Source of the DNA: Blautia sp.
GTDB lineage: Bacteria > Bacillota > Clostridia > Lachnospirales > Lachnospiraceae
Assembly (NCBI GenBank): GCA_021772055.1
Contig: JAETNR010000006.1
Span: 56,720-120,719 of the forward strand
Length of the DNA: 64,000 nt
Reading direction: 5' to 3'
This document shows, piece after piece, positions 1 to 8,297 of this stretch. The notes beneath the pieces are model-generated. The model did not search any database. It was not told the DNA's origin and saw only the letters and a list, made by a program, of their open reading frames with translations. Positions within the stretch are counted from its first letter, which is position 1. Each line of letters starts with the position of its first letter. The position numbers were made by a program, and so were the translations under genes.

Positions 1-1
1 C

Positions 2-856
2 AAGGGAAATCTTACGCCTGTATTCTTTGGATCTGCTTTGACAAACTTTGGTGTGGAAACATTTCTGGAGCATTTTCTGAAAATGACCACCTCACCTCTT
101 CCCAGAAATTCCGATGCAGGAGAAATTGACCCCATGTCAGAGGATTTCTCCGCTTTTGTATTTAAAATTCAGGCAAATATGAATAAGGCTCACAGAGACA
201 GAATCGCATTCATGCGGATCTGCTCCGGCAAATTTGATGCATCCGAGGAAGTTTATCATGTGCAGGGCGAGAAAAAAATGCGCCTTCTCCAGCCTCAGCA
301 GATGATGGCAGAATCCCGTCACGTGGTGGAGGAAGCTTATGCGGGAGACATTATCGGCGTTTTTGACCCCGGAATCTTTTCCATTGGAGATACCATCTGC
401 GCACCCGGAAAGAAATTTGCGTTTGAAGGGATCCCGACCTTTGCACCTGAGCACTTTGCAAGGGTACGCCAGCTGGATACCATGAAGCGGAAACAGTTTG
501 TAAAGGGAATCAATCAGATTGCCCAGGAGGGTGCTATCCAGATCTTCCAGGAGTTTCATACAGGTATGGAAGAGATCATCGTGGGTGTTGTAGGCGTGCT
601 GCAGTTCGATGTGCTGAAATACCGCCTGGAAAATGAATATAATGTGGAAATCCGTCTGGAAAACCTGCCTTACGAGCATATCCGCTGGATCGCCAATAAG
701 GATGAAGTGGATGTTGCAAAAATCTCCGGAACTTCGGATATGAAGAAAGTTACGGACCTTAAGGGAAATCCGCTGCTGTTGTTTGTGAATCCGTGGAGCG
801 TGGGCATGACGGAGGACCGTAATCCGAATCTAATATTGACAGAATTCAGTAAATAA
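2..856 (+). CDS. prfC: Peptide chain release factor 3, C-terminal part (5' end outside window)
   Basis: This is the 3' part of a translation GTPase; the frame is open from base 2, so the GTP-binding domain lies to the left of the window. RF3 recycles RF1 and RF2 from the ribosome after peptide release. About 284 residues are present. They match the stretch after the G domain: the FFGSALTNFGVETFLE segment that ends the G domain in RF3, then the beta-barrel domain II and the RF3-specific C-terminal domain (GVVGVLQFDVLKYRLENEY). The conserved GVLQFDV segment argues for RF3 rather than EF-G or TetM-type factors. A sigma-A-like promoter follows before the next gene, so this gene probably closes its own unit. 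Confidence 0.93.
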   Translation, partial: KGNLTPVFFGSALTNFGVETFLEHFLKMTTSPLPRNSDAGEIDPMSEDFSAFVFKIQANMNKAHRDRIAFMRICSGKFDASEEVYHVQGEKKMRLLQPQQMMAESRHVVEEAYAGDIIGVFDPGIFSIGDTICAPGKKFAFEGIPTFAPEHFARVRQLDTMKRKQFVKGINQIAQEGAIQIFQEFHTGMEEIIVGVVGVLQFDVLKYRLENEYNVEIRLENLPYEHIRWIANKDEVDVAKISGTSDMKKVTDLKGNPLLLFVNPWSVGMTEDRNPNLILTEFSK

Positions 857-859
857 CCC

Positions 860-888
860 TTTTCATTTTTTTTCGGATTTGATATAAT
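860..888 (+). promoter_or_regulatory. Candidate promoter for the yqhY-like gene
   Basis: TTTTCA (860-865), 17-bp spacer, TATAAT (883-888). The -10 is perfect and the -35 weak. It lies 54 bp before the start at 942. Confidence 0.5.
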
Positions 889-941
889 ATGGGAAAAGCA
901 ACGAGAGAATTGGAATTGCAGAACCCGCAGGAGGAGTTAGC

Positions 942-1328
942 ATGGCTGAAAAAAGACAAACATATAAAATACAGGATGTAGGCGGAATCGGAGAAGTGCA
1001 GATCGCAGACGAAGTGGTAGCGATCATTGCTGCAATTGCTGCAACAGATGTGGACGGTGTTGCATCCATGGACGGCAATATCACCAACGAACTGGTTGGC
1101 AAGCTTGGTATGAAAAATCTTTCCAAGGGTGTGAAGGTAACCGTACTGGAAGGTGTTGTCACTGTGGATTTGAAGCTGAATATTGAGTTTGGCAAGAATA
1201 TTCTGGAGACCAGCAAAAAGGTTCAGGAAAAAGTGAAGACTTCGATCGAGAATATGACAGGGCTTGAGGTGGCTGATGTCAATATTCACATTGCCAGCGT
1301 AGATATGGAGAACGAAAAAGGAAAGTAA
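942..1328 (+). CDS. Asp23/Gls24 family protein (YqhY-like)
   Basis: A 128-residue protein of the Asp23/Gls24 (DUF322) family. The family motif is visible: an N-terminal strand region (IGEVQIADEVVAIIAAIAA), then a VTVDLKLNIEFGKNI strand and a C-terminal VADVNIHIASVDM strand. Family members act in envelope stress or, like B. subtilis YqhY beside the acetyl-CoA carboxylase genes and nusB, in tuning lipid synthesis. Here it also stands just before nusB, which supports the YqhY subgroup. The start has a good AGGAGG site at about 930. A low-GC hairpin overlaps its stop codon, so nusB may be transcribed partly separately. The precise function is unknown. Confidence 0.88.
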   Translation: MAEKRQTYKIQDVGGIGEVQIADEVVAIIAAIAATDVDGVASMDGNITNELVGKLGMKNLSKGVKVTVLEGVVTVDLKLNIEFGKNILETSKKVQEKVKTSIENMTGLEVADVNIHIASVDMENEKGK

Positions 1329-1343
1329 CCCTTTCCTTTTTTC
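1314..1343 (+). terminator. Hairpin overlapping the yqhY-like stop codon
   Basis: The last codons (GAAAAAGGAAAG, 1314-1325) pair with CTTTCCTTTTTTC (1331-1343) around a 5-nt loop holding the stop codon, and a T run follows. It is probably an intrinsic, likely leaky, terminator ahead of nusB. Confidence 0.55.
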
Positions 1344-1403
1344 TATATTTACCACAGAATATGGAAGTACTGCAAAGGCAGCTTCTATGACTTAGGAGGA
1401 ACT

Positions 1404-1904
1404 ATGAAAAGACGGGAACAGAGAGAGCATGTTTTTAAGCTGCTGTTTATGACACAGTTTAATTCTGAGGAAGAGATGGCAGAGCAGGTGACTCTTTATT
1501 TTGAAGGTCTTGAGGTACCGGATGAGGGTAGCAGGGAGAGTATCAGGGAACGCTATAAAAACGTCCTTGCTCATCTGGAAGAGATTGACGGAATTTTAAA
1601 TGAATATAGCCGCGGCTGGAAGACAGAACGTATGAGCAGGGTGGATTTAAGCGCCCTTCGCCTGGCTGTTTACGAAATGAAATATGAAGAGGATGTACCG
1701 GTAGGCGTTGCCATCAATGAGGCAGTGGAGATCGCCAAATGCTTTGGAGGAGAGACTTCCGGTTCCTTTGTAAACGGTGTCCTTGGAAAGATCGCCAGCG
1801 GCCGCAAGGAGGATGGCGAAATCCATAAAACACCTGCAAGGCAGGAACACAGAGCAAAGATCATTCTTCGTTCCAAAGCAGATAAAGAGAAAAAAGCAGA
1901 ATGA
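1404..1904 (+). CDS. nusB: Transcription antitermination factor NusB
   Basis: NusB binds boxA RNA with NusE (ribosomal protein S10) and supports rRNA antitermination. The 166-residue protein starts MKRREQREHVFKLLF, the standard NusB N-terminus, and holds the closing signature KYEEDVPVGVAINEAVEIAK followed by FVNGVLGKIA. The C-terminus is about 25 residues longer than usual and basic (REDGEIHKTPARQEH and on), probably a disordered tail. The AGGAGG site lies 8 bp before the ATG. The stop overlaps the xseA start by 4 bp, so the two are translationally coupled. Confidence 0.93.
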   Translation: MKRREQREHVFKLLFMTQFNSEEEMAEQVTLYFEGLEVPDEGSRESIRERYKNVLAHLEEIDGILNEYSRGWKTERMSRVDLSALRLAVYEMKYEEDVPVGVAINEAVEIAKCFGGETSGSFVNGVLGKIASGRKEDGEIHKTPARQEHRAKIILRSKADKEKKAE

Positions 1905-3112
1905 AAAATGTTTATTCAGTCGGACAAGTCAACCGATATGTAAAAAATATGTTTGTGCAGGATTTTTTTCTGCAGAAGATCTATGTAAAAGGAGAAGTGT
2001 CCAATTGCAAATACCATACAAGCGGACATGTCTATTTTTCCCTGAAAGATGAGACCGGCGTGCTTGGCTGTGTCATGTTTGCAGGGCACAGGAGAGGGCT
2101 TTCTTTCCGGATGAAGGACGGCGACAGGATCGTTGTGGGGGGCACGGTGGATGTCTACGAAAGGGACGGACGCTATCAGCTCTATGCAAAGGAAATCACC
2201 CTGGAGGGAGCCGGGGCACTTTATGAGCGTTTTCTTCAGCTGAAGCAGGAACTGGAGGAAATGGGGATGTTTGCAAAGGAATACAAACAGCCCATTCCCA
2301 GATTCATCAAGCGTCTTGGAGTGGTAACGGCGCCCACGGGAGCTGCAGTCCAGGATATCCGGAATATTTCCCTTCGCAGAAATCCCTATCTTCAGATCAT
2401 TCTTTATCCTGCCCTGGTGCAGGGAGAAGGGGCGGCGGCTTCTGTGGCAAAGGGAATCCGGATGTTGGATAACCTTGGCGTGGATGTGATCATTGCAGGA
2501 AGAGGCGGCGGCTCCATCGAAGACTTATGGGCATTTAATGAGGAAGAGGTGGCCAGGGCAATCTTTGAATGCAGAACCCCTGTAATCTCGGCAGTAGGGC
2601 ATGAGACGGACTTTACCATCGCAGATTTTGTGGCGGATCTTCGGGCTCCCACGCCGTCCGCTGCTGCGGAGCTGGCTGTGGATGATTACCGGAGTGTTGT
2701 GGAGACGGCAACTGCTTTTGAAGAGCGTTTCCGCCGCGCGATGGAGGGAAAGACGGATCTGATGCGCAGCCGCCTGGAACAGTATCAGATGAAGCTTAAG
2801 TATTTAAGCCCTGAGAGCAGGCTTCGTGATAACCGGCAGAGACTATCGGATCTGGAGGACCGGATCCGGGGCGGGATGGAGGAGCAGATGCAGAGCTTAC
2901 GGCACAGTCTCTCTCTTTACCTGGAGCGGTTTTACGGCTTATCGCCCCTTCGGAAGCTGAATCAGGGATATTCTTATGTGGCTGATGATAAGGGCAGGAC
3001 TGTGATAAGCGTCTGCCAGGTAAAGCAGGGCGACAGGCTGACCATTTCTGTAACAGACGGAAGCCTGGAGGCTGTTGTTGCGGACGTGAGAAAGGAAGAA
3101 CGAGGACAATGA
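1901..3112 (+). CDS. xseA: Exodeoxyribonuclease VII large subunit
   Basis: The catalytic subunit of exonuclease VII, which degrades single-stranded DNA from both ends. At 403 residues it has the usual length. The N-terminal OB-fold (about 1-100; GEVSNCKYHTSGHVYFSLKD) is followed by the catalytic region with RLGVVTAPTGAAVQDI, IIAGRGGGSIEDLW and AVGHETDFTIADFVADLRAPTPSAAAE, all hallmarks of XseA, and then a coiled-coil C-terminal half. The ATG overlaps the nusB stop (ATGA type), and the gene's own stop overlaps the xseB start by 4 bp. It is part of the tight nusB-to-recN operon. Confidence 0.96.
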   Translation: MKNVYSVGQVNRYVKNMFVQDFFLQKIYVKGEVSNCKYHTSGHVYFSLKDETGVLGCVMFAGHRRGLSFRMKDGDRIVVGGTVDVYERDGRYQLYAKEITLEGAGALYERFLQLKQELEEMGMFAKEYKQPIPRFIKRLGVVTAPTGAAVQDIRNISLRRNPYLQIILYPALVQGEGAAASVAKGIRMLDNLGVDVIIAGRGGGSIEDLWAFNEEEVARAIFECRTPVISAVGHETDFTIADFVADLRAPTPSAAAELAVDDYRSVVETATAFEERFRRAMEGKTDLMRSRLEQYQMKLKYLSPESRLRDNRQRLSDLEDRIRGGMEEQMQSLRHSLSLYLERFYGLSPLRKLNQGYSYVADDKGRTVISVCQVKQGDRLTISVTDGSLEAVVADVRKEERGQ

Positions 3113-3342
3113 CAGAAACACAAGAAACGAAAACAGAAGAGAAGACCCTGGAAGAGGCTTTTGGAAGGCTGGATGAACTGGCCGGGAAGCTGGAGGACAG
3201 AGAAACATCCCTGGAGGAGTCTTTTCGTTTTTATAAAGAAGGAATGGAACTTTTAAAGTACTGCAGTGCTAAGCTTGATACAGTAGAAAAGAAGATGCTG
3301 CAAATGGATGAGGATGGGACTTTACGTGAATTTTCAAGATGA
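3109..3342 (+). CDS. xseB: Exodeoxyribonuclease VII small subunit
   Basis: The 77-residue helical partner of XseA, several copies of which wrap the large subunit. The motif LEEAFGRLDELAGKLEDRE followed by SLEESFRFYKEGMELLKYC is characteristic. It overlaps xseA by 4 bp at its start and the ispA frame at its end. Length and position are typical for Clostridia. Confidence 0.94.
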   Translation: MTETQETKTEEKTLEEAFGRLDELAGKLEDRETSLEESFRFYKEGMELLKYCSAKLDTVEKKMLQMDEDGTLREFSR

Positions 3343-4213
3343 ACTGAAACAAAAAACAGAGCTAATAGAGAAGGTAATCCGCAAATATCTTCCAAAGGAA
3401 GAGGGATTTGCGAAAACCATGGCAGAGGCCATGAATTACAGTATGTGCAGCGGGGGGAAGCGTCTTCGCCCCCTTCTTTTGATGGAAACCTGCCGGATGT
3501 TCGGCGGGGATCAGGCTTTGGCAGAACCGTTTATGGCTGCGATAGAAATGATCCACACGCATTCACTGATTCATGATGACCTGCCATCCATCGATAATGA
3601 CGATTACCGCAGAGGCCGTCTGACTACCCATAAGGTGTATGGGGAAGCCATGGGCGTCTTAAGCGGAGTTGCCCTGCTCAATTATGCTTATGAAACCATG
3701 ATCAGTGCTTTTGATACTGCGAAAGAGCCTCTTCGCATAAGAAAAGCCCTTGGGATCATGGCAAAGAAAACCGGGCTTTACGGAATGCTTGGAGGCCAGA
3801 GCGTGGACGTAGAAAACGACGGCAAATCCATGGACAAAGAAATGCTGGATTATATTTACCGCCATAAGACCTCCGCTTTGATCGAAGCGCCTATGATGGC
3901 AGGGGCTGTTCTGGCAGGGGCAGACGAAGCCCAGACCGCGATCGTGGAAAAGGCAGCCGAGAACATCGGCCTGGCGTTCCAGATTGAGGATGATATTCTG
4001 GATGTCACGAGCACCAGCGAGGAACTGGGCAAACCTGTCCACAGTGACGAGAAGAATCATAAGGTTACGTATGTGACGCTTTTCGGAATTGAGGAAGCCA
4101 AAGCACAGGCAGCGGGCCTTTCTAAGGAGGCAGTATGTCTTCTGGAAAGCCTGAATCAAAAAAATGAATTTCTGATGGAACTGATTCGCTTCCTGGTCAG
4201 CCGGAGGAATTGA
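3326..4213 (+). CDS. ispA: Polyprenyl synthetase (farnesyl/geranyl diphosphate synthase type)
   Basis: It condenses isopentenyl diphosphate with allylic diphosphates to make short-chain prenyl diphosphates for undecaprenol and quinone-type lipids. Both aspartate-rich motifs are visible: DDLPSIDNDD near residue 84 and the second, EDDILD, near residue 222, plus the GGKRLRPLLL motif. The frame is open from ATG 3308, but I prefer the GTG at 3326 (protein starting MNFQDELKQK, 295 residues), because an AGGATGGG site sits just before it and family proteins begin there. It overlaps the end of xseB, so translation is probably coupled. Dxs downstream supplies precursors for the same pathway. Confidence 0.9.
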   Translation: MNFQDELKQKTELIEKVIRKYLPKEEGFAKTMAEAMNYSMCSGGKRLRPLLLMETCRMFGGDQALAEPFMAAIEMIHTHSLIHDDLPSIDNDDYRRGRLTTHKVYGEAMGVLSGVALLNYAYETMISAFDTAKEPLRIRKALGIMAKKTGLYGMLGGQSVDVENDGKSMDKEMLDYIYRHKTSALIEAPMMAGAVLAGADEAQTAIVEKAAENIGLAFQIEDDILDVTSTSEELGKPVHSDEKNHKVTYVTLFGIEEAKAQAAGLSKEAVCLLESLNQKNEFLMELIRFLVSRRN

Positions 4214-4226
4214 AAGAGGGGTACAA

Positions 4227-6086
4227 ATGATTCTGGAAAAAATCAAAAAACCCAATGATATTCATAAAATCGCATTGTCGGATTTTCCGAAGCTTGCGCA
4301 GGAAATCCGGGAATTTTTAATTGCATCTGTAAGCAAAACAGGAGGGCATCTGGCGTCCAACCTGGGGGCAGTGGAGCTGACCCTTGCCCTTCATAATGTA
4401 CTGGATCTTCCTGAGGATAAGATCATCTGGGATGTGGGGCATCAGGCATATACCCATAAGATCCTCACAGGACGGAAAGAAGGATTTGAAAGACTGCGCA
4501 TGGAAGGCGGCATGAGCGGCTTTCCCAAGAGGAAGGAAAGCGCCTGTGACGCCTATGATGCAGGACACAGCTCCAATTCCATTTCTGCCGGGCTTGGATA
4601 TGTAAGAGCCAGAGATTTGCTTGGACAAAAGCATCATGTGGTGTCCGTGATCGGTGACGGAGCCCTTACGGGAGGGATGGCCTATGAAGCTTTGAATAAT
4701 GCTGCTGAACTGGAGACCAACTTTATCATTATCCTGAATGATAATAACATGTCCATTTCCAAGAATGTGGGAGGAATGTCCAGCTATCTCAATGCTTTGC
4801 GTACTTCAGAAGTGTATACAGGCTTTAAGCTAGGTGTAACGAAGAATCTGAAAAAGATTCCAAAAGTGGGGACAAAGATGGTGGATACTGTCCGGAAAAC
4901 TAAGAGCAGCATCAAGCAGCTTTTTATCCCCGGAATGCTTTTTGAAAATATGGGACTTACTTATCTGGGACCGGTAGATGGCCACAATATGCGCCAGATG
5001 ATGAAGCTTTTTAATGAAGCCAAGCGTGTGGAGGGAGCTGTGGTGGTACATGTGCTCACCGAAAAGGGAAAAGGATATATCCCCGCAAGCATTCACCCGG
5101 ACAGATTTCACGGAACAGGTCCTTTCGATATCAAAACAGGCAGGGTCCTTGGGGAAAAGAGCGGGCCATCCTATACAGATGTTTTTTCCGAAACCATGGT
5201 AAGGCTTGGAGAAAAAGAAAAACGCCTTGTAGCCATTACGGCTGCCATGCCGGAAGGAACAGGGCTGAAAAATTTCGGGAAAAAGTTTCCGGAAAGGTTT
5301 TATGATGTAGGAATTGCGGAAGAGCATGCCGTTTCCTTTGCGGCAGGGCTTGCTCTTGGCGGAATGATACCGGTTGTTGCGGTATATTCTTCTTTCCTGC
5401 AAAGATCTGTAGACCAGATCCTGCATGATGTCTGCATGCAGAACCTGCATGTGATCTTTGCCATAGACAGGGCCGGACTGGTGGGAGCGGATGGAGAAAC
5501 CCATCATGGATGCTTTGATCTGTCCTATCTCAGTATGATGCCAAATATGACGGTACTGGCGCCGAAAAACCAGTGGGAACTGGAAGCGATGCTCTCCTTT
5601 GCCATGGAGCATCCGGGACCCTGTGCGATCCGCTATCCGAAAGGGGCGGCATATCAGGGACTATCTGAGTTTAAGGCTCCCATCGTTTATGGAAAGAGCG
5701 AAGTGCTGGAGCGCGGACGGGAGATTGCCGTACTGGCTGCAGGCAGCATGGCAGAAATTTGCGGAAAGGCTGTGAAAACCCTGAAGCAGCGGGGATATTG
5801 CCCGACTTTTATTAATGCAAGATTTGTAAAGCCATTGGATACGGCTCTTCTGGATGAGCTGGCACGGGATCACCGTCTGTTCGTTACAGTGGAAGAAAAT
5901 GTGAAGAACGGCGGTTTTGGAGAACATGTGGCTTCTTATCTGGAGGCGTGCCATCCTGATGTCCGGGCACTTCCGATTGCCATCTGGGACCGCTTTATAG
6001 AACATGGAAGCGTATCCTTTTTAAGGGCAAAAATCGGCCTTACTGCGGAGGACATTGTAAAGGCCATTGAAGAATACGAGGATTGA
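4227..6086 (+). CDS. dxs: 1-deoxy-D-xylulose-5-phosphate synthase
   Basis: The first enzyme of the MEP isoprenoid pathway: it joins pyruvate and glyceraldehyde 3-phosphate using thiamine diphosphate. It has 619 residues. The N-terminal TPP domain shows HLASNLGAVELT, DVGHQAYTHKILTGR and the GDGALTGGMAYEALNNA TPP/Mg motif. The pyrimidine-binding domain shows GIAEEHAVSFAAGLA and FAIDRAGLVGADGETHHG, and a transketolase C domain ends the protein. It follows ispA by 13 bp and precedes tlyA by 1 bp. This run (xseA-xseB-ispA-dxs-tlyA) is a well-known Firmicutes operon. Confidence 0.97.
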   Translation: MILEKIKKPNDIHKIALSDFPKLAQEIREFLIASVSKTGGHLASNLGAVELTLALHNVLDLPEDKIIWDVGHQAYTHKILTGRKEGFERLRMEGGMSGFPKRKESACDAYDAGHSSNSISAGLGYVRARDLLGQKHHVVSVIGDGALTGGMAYEALNNAAELETNFIIILNDNNMSISKNVGGMSSYLNALRTSEVYTGFKLGVTKNLKKIPKVGTKMVDTVRKTKSSIKQLFIPGMLFENMGLTYLGPVDGHNMRQMMKLFNEAKRVEGAVVVHVLTEKGKGYIPASIHPDRFHGTGPFDIKTGRVLGEKSGPSYTDVFSETMVRLGEKEKRLVAITAAMPEGTGLKNFGKKFPERFYDVGIAEEHAVSFAAGLALGGMIPVVAVYSSFLQRSVDQILHDVCMQNLHVIFAIDRAGLVGADGETHHGCFDLSYLSMMPNMTVLAPKNQWELEAMLSFAMEHPGPCAIRYPKGAAYQGLSEFKAPIVYGKSEVLERGREIAVLAAGSMAEICGKAVKTLKQRGYCPTFINARFVKPLDTALLDELARDHRLFVTVEENVKNGGFGEHVASYLEACHPDVRALPIAIWDRFIEHGSVSFLRAKIGLTAEDIVKAIEEYED

Positions 6087-6087
6087 T

Positions 6088-6897
6088 ATGAAGAAACGAC
6101 TGGATCTTTTGATGGTGGAGCGTGCCCTTGCACCCTCCCGAGAAAAGGCAAAAGCATATATTATGTCCGGAGATGTGTATGTGGACGGACAGAAGGAAGA
6201 TAAGGCAGGAACCATGTTTCCTGAAACAGTAAAGATCGAGGTAAGGGGAAATACCCTTCCTTACGTGAGCCGCGGAGGCTTAAAACTGGAAAAAGCCATG
6301 AAGCATTTCGGTGTTTCCTTAAGCGGAAAGGTCTGTATGGATGTAGGGGCGTCCACCGGCGGTTTTACGGACTGCATGCTTCAGAATGGTGCAGAAAAGG
6401 TGTATTCCATTGACGTGGGATACGGACAGCTTGACTGGAAGCTTCGGAATGACCCCAGGGTAATATGCATGGAAAAGACCAATATCCGCTATGTGGTTCC
6501 TGAGGATATCGAGGAGCCTGCGGCTTTTTCTTCCATTGATGTATCGTTCATTTCCCTTACCAAAGTGCTTCTTCCTGTGAGAAATCTTCTGACACAGGAT
6601 GGGGAAATCGTCTGTCTTATTAAGCCTCAGTTTGAAGCCGGAAGGGAAAAGGTTGGAAAAAAAGGCGTGGTTCGTGAACCTGCCGTACATCTGGAGGTCA
6701 TTGAAAAGGTTCTGGATTATGCAGCACAGATTGCGCTGGAGCCTCACCATCTGTCCTTTTCGCCGATCAAAGGGCCGGAAGGCAATATTGAATACCTTCT
6801 GCATCTGATCAAAAGGCCGGAAGGGACACAGACTGCTTCCTGCCTTGCGGTACAGGCCAAAGACATTGTAGCAGAGGCACACAGCCAGTTGGATTGA
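6088..6897 (+). CDS. tlyA: TlyA family rRNA 2'-O-methyltransferase
   Basis: A 269-residue protein with an N-terminal S4 RNA-binding domain (RLDLLMVERALAPSREKAK, then SGDVYVDGQ) and a C-terminal FtsJ-like SAM methyltransferase domain (CMDVGASTGGFTDCMLQNGA, VSFISLTKVL, LIKPQFEAGR). In mycobacteria TlyA methylates 2'-OH groups of 16S and 23S rRNA cytidines; older annotations say hemolysin. The frame is open from 6067, but the ATG at 6088, one base after the dxs stop and behind an ACGAGG site, gives the standard N-terminus MKKRLDLLMVE. Confidence 0.93.
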   Translation: MKKRLDLLMVERALAPSREKAKAYIMSGDVYVDGQKEDKAGTMFPETVKIEVRGNTLPYVSRGGLKLEKAMKHFGVSLSGKVCMDVGASTGGFTDCMLQNGAEKVYSIDVGYGQLDWKLRNDPRVICMEKTNIRYVVPEDIEEPAAFSSIDVSFISLTKVLLPVRNLLTQDGEIVCLIKPQFEAGREKVGKKGVVREPAVHLEVIEKVLDYAAQIALEPHHLSFSPIKGPEGNIEYLLHLIKRPEGTQTASCLAVQAKDIVAEAHSQLD

Positions 6898-6910
6898 GGA
6901 AATACAGGAT

Positions 6911-7771
6911 ATGGATAAGTTTTATATTATAACCAACAGTCTAAAGGATGAAGGACTTACACTTACGGACAGCATAGAACATTATCTTACAAAGCATCAT
7001 AAGCAGTGCAGTGTGCAGCAGGCGGGAAGGCAGCTTTCCGGTCCTTATCACTATACCAACCCGGAACTGATTCCTGAGGGAACGGACTGCATTATTGTTC
7101 TGGGAGGCGACGGAACCCTCCTTCAGGCGGCCAGAGATGTGGTACATAGAGGGATTCCCCTTCTTGGCATCAACCTGGGAAACCTGGGATTTTTGGCGGA
7201 GGTGGACAGACAGTCCGTTTATCCGGCTCTTGACCAGCTGATGATGGATGATTATGAGGTGGAAGAGCGGATGATGCTTCGGGGATCCGTTTATCGCGGC
7301 GGGGAGCTGCAGGGGATGGATATGGCTTTAAATGATATTGTAATCTGCAGAGAAGGCCCCCTTCGCGTGGTCCGTTTTAAAAATTATGTAAATGATGAAT
7401 ATCTGAATTCCTATAATGCAGATGGAATTATTGTTTCTACCCCGACAGGCTCTACCGGATACAGCCTGTCCTGCGGAGGCCCTATTGTGTCACCCAGTGC
7501 GTCCATGACAATCATGACTCCCATTGCGCCTCATACCATGAATACCAGGAGCATTATCTTTCCGGCAGAGGATGTGATTACCGTGGAACTGGGGGAAGGC
7601 AGGAGACAGGATCAGGAACAGGGGCTTGCATCCTTTGACGGAGATACGGTGATCCCTATGGTAACAGGGGATCGGATCGTAATTCAAAAGGCAGAGGTAA
7701 GCACCAGGATCGTGAAGCTGAATCATTTAAGCTTTGTGGAAGTGCTGAGACAGAAGATGAGGAATAATTAA
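6911..7771 (+). CDS. nadK: NAD(+) kinase
   Basis: It phosphorylates NAD to NADP in the cytosol and is the only route to NADP. The 286-residue protein carries the nucleotide-binding motif IIVLGGDGTLLQAAR (about residues 61-75), GINLGNLGFLAEV, and the second signature STPTGSTGYSLSCGGPIV with the following ITPIAPH-like segment. It sits inside the operon between tlyA and argR, the usual order in Clostridia. Confidence 0.95.
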   Translation: MDKFYIITNSLKDEGLTLTDSIEHYLTKHHKQCSVQQAGRQLSGPYHYTNPELIPEGTDCIIVLGGDGTLLQAARDVVHRGIPLLGINLGNLGFLAEVDRQSVYPALDQLMMDDYEVEERMMLRGSVYRGGELQGMDMALNDIVICREGPLRVVRFKNYVNDEYLNSYNADGIIVSTPTGSTGYSLSCGGPIVSPSASMTIMTPIAPHTMNTRSIIFPAEDVITVELGEGRRQDQEQGLASFDGDTVIPMVTGDRIVIQKAEVSTRIVKLNHLSFVEVLRQKMRNN

Positions 7772-7831
7772 TGCAGTATTCGGCAAAGCAGCAGATAGAT
7801 CCGGTCGGAGAGCATAGCAGGAGGTTGTGAT

Positions 7832-8278
7832 GTGAAAGTAGCAAGACATGAGAAAATAATCGAACTGATTCATCAGTATGAGATCGATACACAGGAGGAA
7901 CTGGCATCAAAACTCAATGAAGCCGGGTTTAAAGTGACCCAGGCCACCGTTTCCAGGGACATTCGGGCATTGAAAATGACAAAGGTGGCCGGAAAGGACG
8001 GCAAATCCCATTATGCTATTTTGGAGGAGCCAAGCCTTGGGGATAAATATACAAGAGTGTTTCATGATGCCCTGACGTCCATTGATGCAGGGCAGAATAT
8101 CGTGGTGGTGAAGACGGTACCGGGGATGGCCATGGGTGTGGCCGCGGCACTGGATGCCATGAAGTGGCCGGAAATCCTGGGAAGTATTGCCGGAGACGAT
8201 ACATTGATGTGTGCAGCCAGAACCCCGGAGCAGGCACAGATTGTGAAGGAAAAATTAAAGAGTATCTTAAAGAAATAA
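7832..8278 (+). CDS. argR: Arginine repressor
   Basis: An arginine-responsive hexameric repressor of arginine synthesis and activator of catabolism. The 148-residue protein starts with GTG after an AGGAGG site. The N-terminal winged helix shows the family pattern QEELASKLNEAGFKVTQATV followed by SRDIRALKM. The C-terminal domain has TVPGMAMGVAAALDAMKWPE and IAGDDTLMCAAR, where the GDDT aspartates bind arginine. ArgR (AhrC) before recN is a conserved Firmicutes pairing. Confidence 0.95.
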   Translation: MKVARHEKIIELIHQYEIDTQEELASKLNEAGFKVTQATVSRDIRALKMTKVAGKDGKSHYAILEEPSLGDKYTRVFHDALTSIDAGQNIVVVKTVPGMAMGVAAALDAMKWPEILGSIAGDDTLMCAARTPEQAQIVKEKLKSILKK

Positions 8279-8297
8279 CAGATGCAGGCAGGAGGTT

